Part shown: positions 61,492 through 64,000 of the stretch, in pieces | Layout: each line of letters opens with the position of its first letter | Position numbering within the stretch: the stretch's first letter is position 1 | Source: Enterococcus plantarum | Lineage (GTDB): Bacteria > Bacillota > Bacilli > Lactobacillales > Enterococcaceae | Assembly: GCF_001730295.1 (NCBI RefSeq) | Contig: NZ_MIKA01000023.1 | Location: 62,001-126,000, forward strand | Direction: 5' to 3' | DNA length: 64,000 bases | Program-made: the position numbers and the translations under genes | The notes under the pieces: model-generated | The model's input: the letters and a program-made list of their open reading frames with translations, nothing else | Databases searched by the model: none | What the model was told of the DNA's origin: nothing

Positions 61492-62083
61492 AATTTTTTC
61501 CTTTTGCTTTATCAAAGTGTTTCTCATAAATCTTTTGTCCAATGATTATACCCAAAATACTGCAGATAATGACTGTTGCAACACAAACATAAAAACTGGT
61601 CGCTGTGATCGGCGCAAAGACTTTGTCGATATATACGGCATCTTTCCCACGAGCTACCAAAGAATCAATATAAGCGTTTTTCATAAACCATAATGGTAAT
61701 ACAGGTCCCATTAGACCAAAACTAAACACAGTATAACTAATCATTGTTCTGAGTTTTTCGGATAATTTGGTACGATACTGGATCCAATCAGCTGCTACCC
61801 CACAGAGGATATTTGGCAAAAATGACAACGGAAAATGACCAGAGACTAAAAAGAATAGACCCATCACACTTCCCATGATCGTAATCGCCCCAAAACGCGG
61901 AATACGGTTTATTACCAACAAATAGACGATTCCTGCAAAAAGTGCTGTAGCACTAGGAATAAGAATTGAATTAAAGGCTGGAATCGTGAAACGTAAAATA
62001 ACCATTGCAATCGTTACGACTAAAAAATAAATAGCGGTATAAATACCAATAGAAATAAAATCCTGAATTTTTAACTTTTTCAT
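61466..62083 (-). CDS. ECF transporter substrate-binding S component (MptE/Trep_Strep-like)
   Basis: A 205-residue membrane protein with six hydrophobic segments, starting KKLKIQDFISIGIYTAIYFLVV, which fits the family rule that helix 1 carries a small-residue motif for EcfT contact. A conserved-looking stretch is SGHFPLSFLPNILCGVAADWIQYRTK. It resembles the 'Trep_Strep' group of S components. Substrate identity cannot be read from the sequence, but the Fur box and the IsdG-like enzyme make haem or an iron compound likely. ECF-type haem uptake has been reported in Latilactobacillus sakei. It lies nine bases after the unknown 386-residue gene. Confidence 0.8.
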   Translation of the reverse strand: MKKLKIQDFISIGIYTAIYFLVVTIAMVILRFTIPAFNSILIPSATALFAGIVYLLVINRIPRFGAITIMGSVMGLFFLVSGHFPLSFLPNILCGVAADWIQYRTKLSEKLRTMISYTVFSFGLMGPVLPLWFMKNAYIDSLVARGKDAVYIDKVFAPITATSFYVCVATVIICSILGIIIGQKIYEKHFDKAKGKNYGKNTRNV

Positions 62084-62091
62084 TCTTTTTA

Positions 62092-63252
62092 TTACCCTTC
62101 TTGTTTTATTGTAAATAGAAATAATAGCTGCCCGTACACATCACTAGTAATTTTCAACTGATAACGACCTGTTTTTTCAAATTGTGCACTTGGCATCATT
62201 AATTGATTTTCCATTAACTGATACTCTAATGTATAAGCATTTTCTGAAGTTTTTTTCGTTTTAAACCATTCAAATGTAGCTTCTTGTTTGGCTAACTCTT
62301 CAATTACGCCTGTATCAATCGACAGACAAATCATCTCACCTTGCGTATAGTCTGATTTAGATAATTTTGGTGGAAATGCCATAGGTTGTTTTAGATACGT
62401 CTCAAATCGAACATCTTCAAATCCATCCGCCAAGAGTTCAATTGTGATGGGGTCATTCGCTTTCCATTCATCAAAAAGTTGATACCTCGGTTGTTCTGTA
62501 TTCGCTAAAAGACCGAACTCTAAATGATTCTCTGGCTTGTGATATAAGTAATCAGGCCAAAGAAGTGGTATCGTTTTGCCATTTTTAGTGACTGTAAAAC
62601 TATACACGAATTTTCCGTACGCTTCATGAAACTGATCATAGGTGGTAATGTCATACTCAGGTAAAAATTGAACCATTGCGGCATAATTATAATGTGCAAA
62701 ATAATACATCTCATTCACATATTCTAATTTCTCTTGAATAGCTTGAACATTTGTTTCCTGAACGTTTTCAAGTAATTCTCTAGAACCGTATGTACCATCT
62801 AAAAATAGACGCTTTCTTTTATAACTACTAACGGATTCTGGCGCATCTTCATTAATAGGTATTAATGACTGAACTGTTGCCAATTTTTCTCTGAACGTTG
62901 TGTATGCTTCGGGCTTACTCAAAGCTAAAATATAGTCTTTCACATGAATGTATACTGGCACTTGTTTAATACTATAGCTGTCGTGCTCGTTTAATGCAAT
63001 TTTTTTTTGGTTTGTATGAGGAAATCTTCCGATAATTTGCTGAAATTTTTCAGATAATAGATAATCACTTTCTTGAAAATCAGGGCTATCTGCATGATAG
63101 AAATCAAAAAATGTCATCGTTGTTTCACCAATAAAATAACTTGGCAATGGCTTGTCCTCAATATAAAGTTGTTCATCAAGCATTACGTTACACTGCTCTG
63201 TTTGTACATTATCATAATAAATTGAAAATCCTTTTACTTGTACTTCTTTCAT
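62092..63252 (-). CDS. Unknown 386-residue protein, first gene of the Fur-box ECF operon
   Basis: A soluble-looking protein with no signal peptide, lipobox or membrane segment. The N-terminal part is beta-rich (VKGFSIYYDNVQTEQCNVMLDEQLYIED); the middle has a helical, aromatic-rich region (EKLEYVNEMYYFAHYNYAAMVQFLPEYDITTYDQFHEAYGKFVYSF); the C-terminal 100 residues look like a beta-sandwich (GRYQLKITSDVYGQLLFLF). It is rich in Tyr, Phe and His, which would suit haem contact, but no known haem motif is visible. It starts at an ATG with GGGGAGGGAG upstream and is only 44 bases downstream of the Fur box. It may be a cytosolic partner of the transporter. I do not recognise its family. Confidence 0.6.
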   Translation of the reverse strand: MKEVQVKGFSIYYDNVQTEQCNVMLDEQLYIEDKPLPSYFIGETTMTFFDFYHADSPDFQESDYLLSEKFQQIIGRFPHTNQKKIALNEHDSYSIKQVPVYIHVKDYILALSKPEAYTTFREKLATVQSLIPINEDAPESVSSYKRKRLFLDGTYGSRELLENVQETNVQAIQEKLEYVNEMYYFAHYNYAAMVQFLPEYDITTYDQFHEAYGKFVYSFTVTKNGKTIPLLWPDYLYHKPENHLEFGLLANTEQPRYQLFDEWKANDPITIELLADGFEDVRFETYLKQPMAFPPKLSKSDYTQGEMICLSIDTGVIEELAKQEATFEWFKTKKTSENAYTLEYQLMENQLMMPSAQFEKTGRYQLKITSDVYGQLLFLFTIKQEG

Positions 63253-63278
63253 TGAAACACTCCCTCCCCTAGTTGTTT

Positions 63279-63316
63279 AGTATATCACAACAAAATGATA
63301 ATGAGAATCATTATCA
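63279..63316 (-). promoter_or_regulatory. Fur box and promoter of the ECF/haem-monooxygenase operon
   Basis: A palindrome at 63296-63316 has perfect 9-bp arms, TGATAATGA and TCATTATCA, around GAA. It contains the 19-bp Fur consensus with only a central mismatch. The -10 TATACT lies at 63279-63284 on the minus strand, and the Fur box covers the -35 region, so iron-loaded Fur would block RNA polymerase. Iron-repressed expression of the whole operon (63252 to 59020) is inferred. Confidence 0.85.
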
Positions 63317-63359
63317 GTAAATTAACTATTTTCTCTTTCATTGTATTTAATAACCAAAA

Positions 63360-63404
63360 TAGAAGAGTTTGAGCCAAAAGGATCTCTCTTAGCTCAAACT
63401 CTTC
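63360..63404 (-). terminator. Terminator of pcp
   Basis: AAGAGTTTGAGC pairs perfectly with GCTCAAACTCTT around a 17-base loop; it lies after the pcp stop and before the Fur-box promoter on the same strand. Confidence 0.8.
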
Positions 63405-63425
63405 CACTTCTACTCAACAATCATT

Positions 63426-64000
63426 CTAATGTGTTGTTCCCGTGTTTTCTTCAATATCGACATCCGTTGTCACTGCTGCTTCGATGGCATAATGTAGTGA
63501 ATCCGCAATTGTTTGGATTGGCATTGAAGGTGTTCCGACTGGACGATTGATTACTTGAGTTGGTTCAAACGGCACGTGGATAAAACCACCCTTCACACCT
63601 GTAAATTCTTTCTCGATCATATATAACAAGCGATACATGATATCATTACAGACAAATGTGCCTGCTGTATAAGAAATGTAAGCTGGCAAGCCATGTTCCT
63701 GCACGTTTTTCATCATTGCTTTGATTGGTAACGTGGTAAAATAAGCAGTTGCTCCATCTTCTTCCAATTTTGAACCGATTGGTTGGTTGCCTTTGTTATC
63801 AGGAATTCTTGCTTCTGCCAAATTGATTGCTACCCGTTCAAATGAAACAGCGCTTCGCCCACCAGCTTGTCCCACACATATCACAATATCTGGTTTATGT
63901 TCATTGATTGCAGCTTCTAATACTTCACCGCTTTCTTTAAAAACTGTCGGTATCTCTAATTTGATTACTTTGGCTCCTGCCACTTCATTGGGAATCATTT
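63426..64000 (-). CDS. pcp: Pyrrolidone-carboxylate peptidase, C-terminal part (truncated by the window edge)
   Basis: About 190 residues of a C15-family cysteine peptidase that removes N-terminal pyroglutamate. Catalytic residues are visible: Glu in SFERVAINLAEARIPDN, Cys in YTAGTFVCNDIMYRLLY and His in GGFIHVPFEPTQV. The expected N-terminal 25 or so residues (MKILVTGFDPFGG-like) lie outside the window, so the in-frame ATG at 63996-63998 is internal. The protein ends in an acidic tail, VDIEENTGTTH. It is followed by its own terminator. Confidence 0.93.
   Translation of the reverse strand, partial: MIPNEVAGAKVIKLEIPTVFKESGEVLEAAINEHKPDIVICVGQAGGRSAVSFERVAINLAEARIPDNKGNQPIGSKLEEDGATAYFTTLPIKAMMKNVQEHGLPAYISYTAGTFVCNDIMYRLLYMIEKEFTGVKGGFIHVPFEPTQVINRPVGTPSMPIQTIADSLHYAIEAAVTTDVDIEENTGTTH

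Overview
The window is AT-rich Firmicutes chromosome and reads as an Enterococcus, probably from the wider E. faecalis-like group. The evidence is protein-level resemblance: TreB, OhrA/OhrR, MgtA, CopB with a CPH motif, DnaB-DnaI-NrdR, PolA-MutM-CoaE, Rgg- and Mga-type regulators, and a thioester/VaFE surface protein with an FPSTG anchor. Most genes lie on the minus strand. No rRNA, tRNA, CRISPR array, insertion sequence or prophage was recognised.

Layout. 1-5.1 kb: a partial YugP-like protease, a YxeA-like protein, a nucleoid-associated protein, a trehalose PTS permease with a TreR-type operator, and a KtrB/TrkH potassium channel. 5.1-6.1 kb: two tandem small-RNA genes, perhaps a third, around a cold-shock gene. 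6.1-10.3 kb: a lipoprotein/LOR/lipoprotein operon divergent from a BlaI-like repressor and a sensorless BlaR1-like protease. 10.4-19.8 kb: lepA, an Eis-like acetyltransferase group, ohr/ohrR and clpB, whose long leader holds three 120-bp repeats. 19.8-24.7 kb: a magnesium locus with an M-box riboswitch, 118-bp tandem repeats, mgtC, a GNAT gene and mgtA. 25-36.8 kb: nrdR-dnaB-dnaI, a three-gene polysaccharide operon (HAS-like synthase, unknown membrane protein, nucleotide-sugar dehydrogenase) and polA-mutM-coaE. 37-43.5 kb is accessory: a 1217-residue covalent-adhesin-like protein, small unknown genes, a structured RNA with a three-way junction, and an Rgg-like regulator. 43.5-52.4 kb: an aldo/keto reductase, an Mga-like regulator, copB, an unknown protein, an XRE regulator, an M23 hydrolase and a universal stress protein. 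52.5-58.9 kb: a mannoside locus (GH38, PTS EIIC, RpiR regulator, GH125). 59-63.3 kb: an operon behind a near-consensus Fur box, encoding an unknown protein, an ECF transporter and an IsdG-like haem monooxygenase. The window ends inside pcp.

How parts work together. The Fur-box operon looks like an iron or haem acquisition unit. The M-box unit senses Mg2+ and feeds MgtC and MgtA. The mannoside locus couples uptake to two exo-mannosidases. A dispersed repeat of about 120-235 bp occurs four times, each directly after a stop codon, where it doubles as a transcription terminator. All assignments come from reading the sequence; no database search was run.
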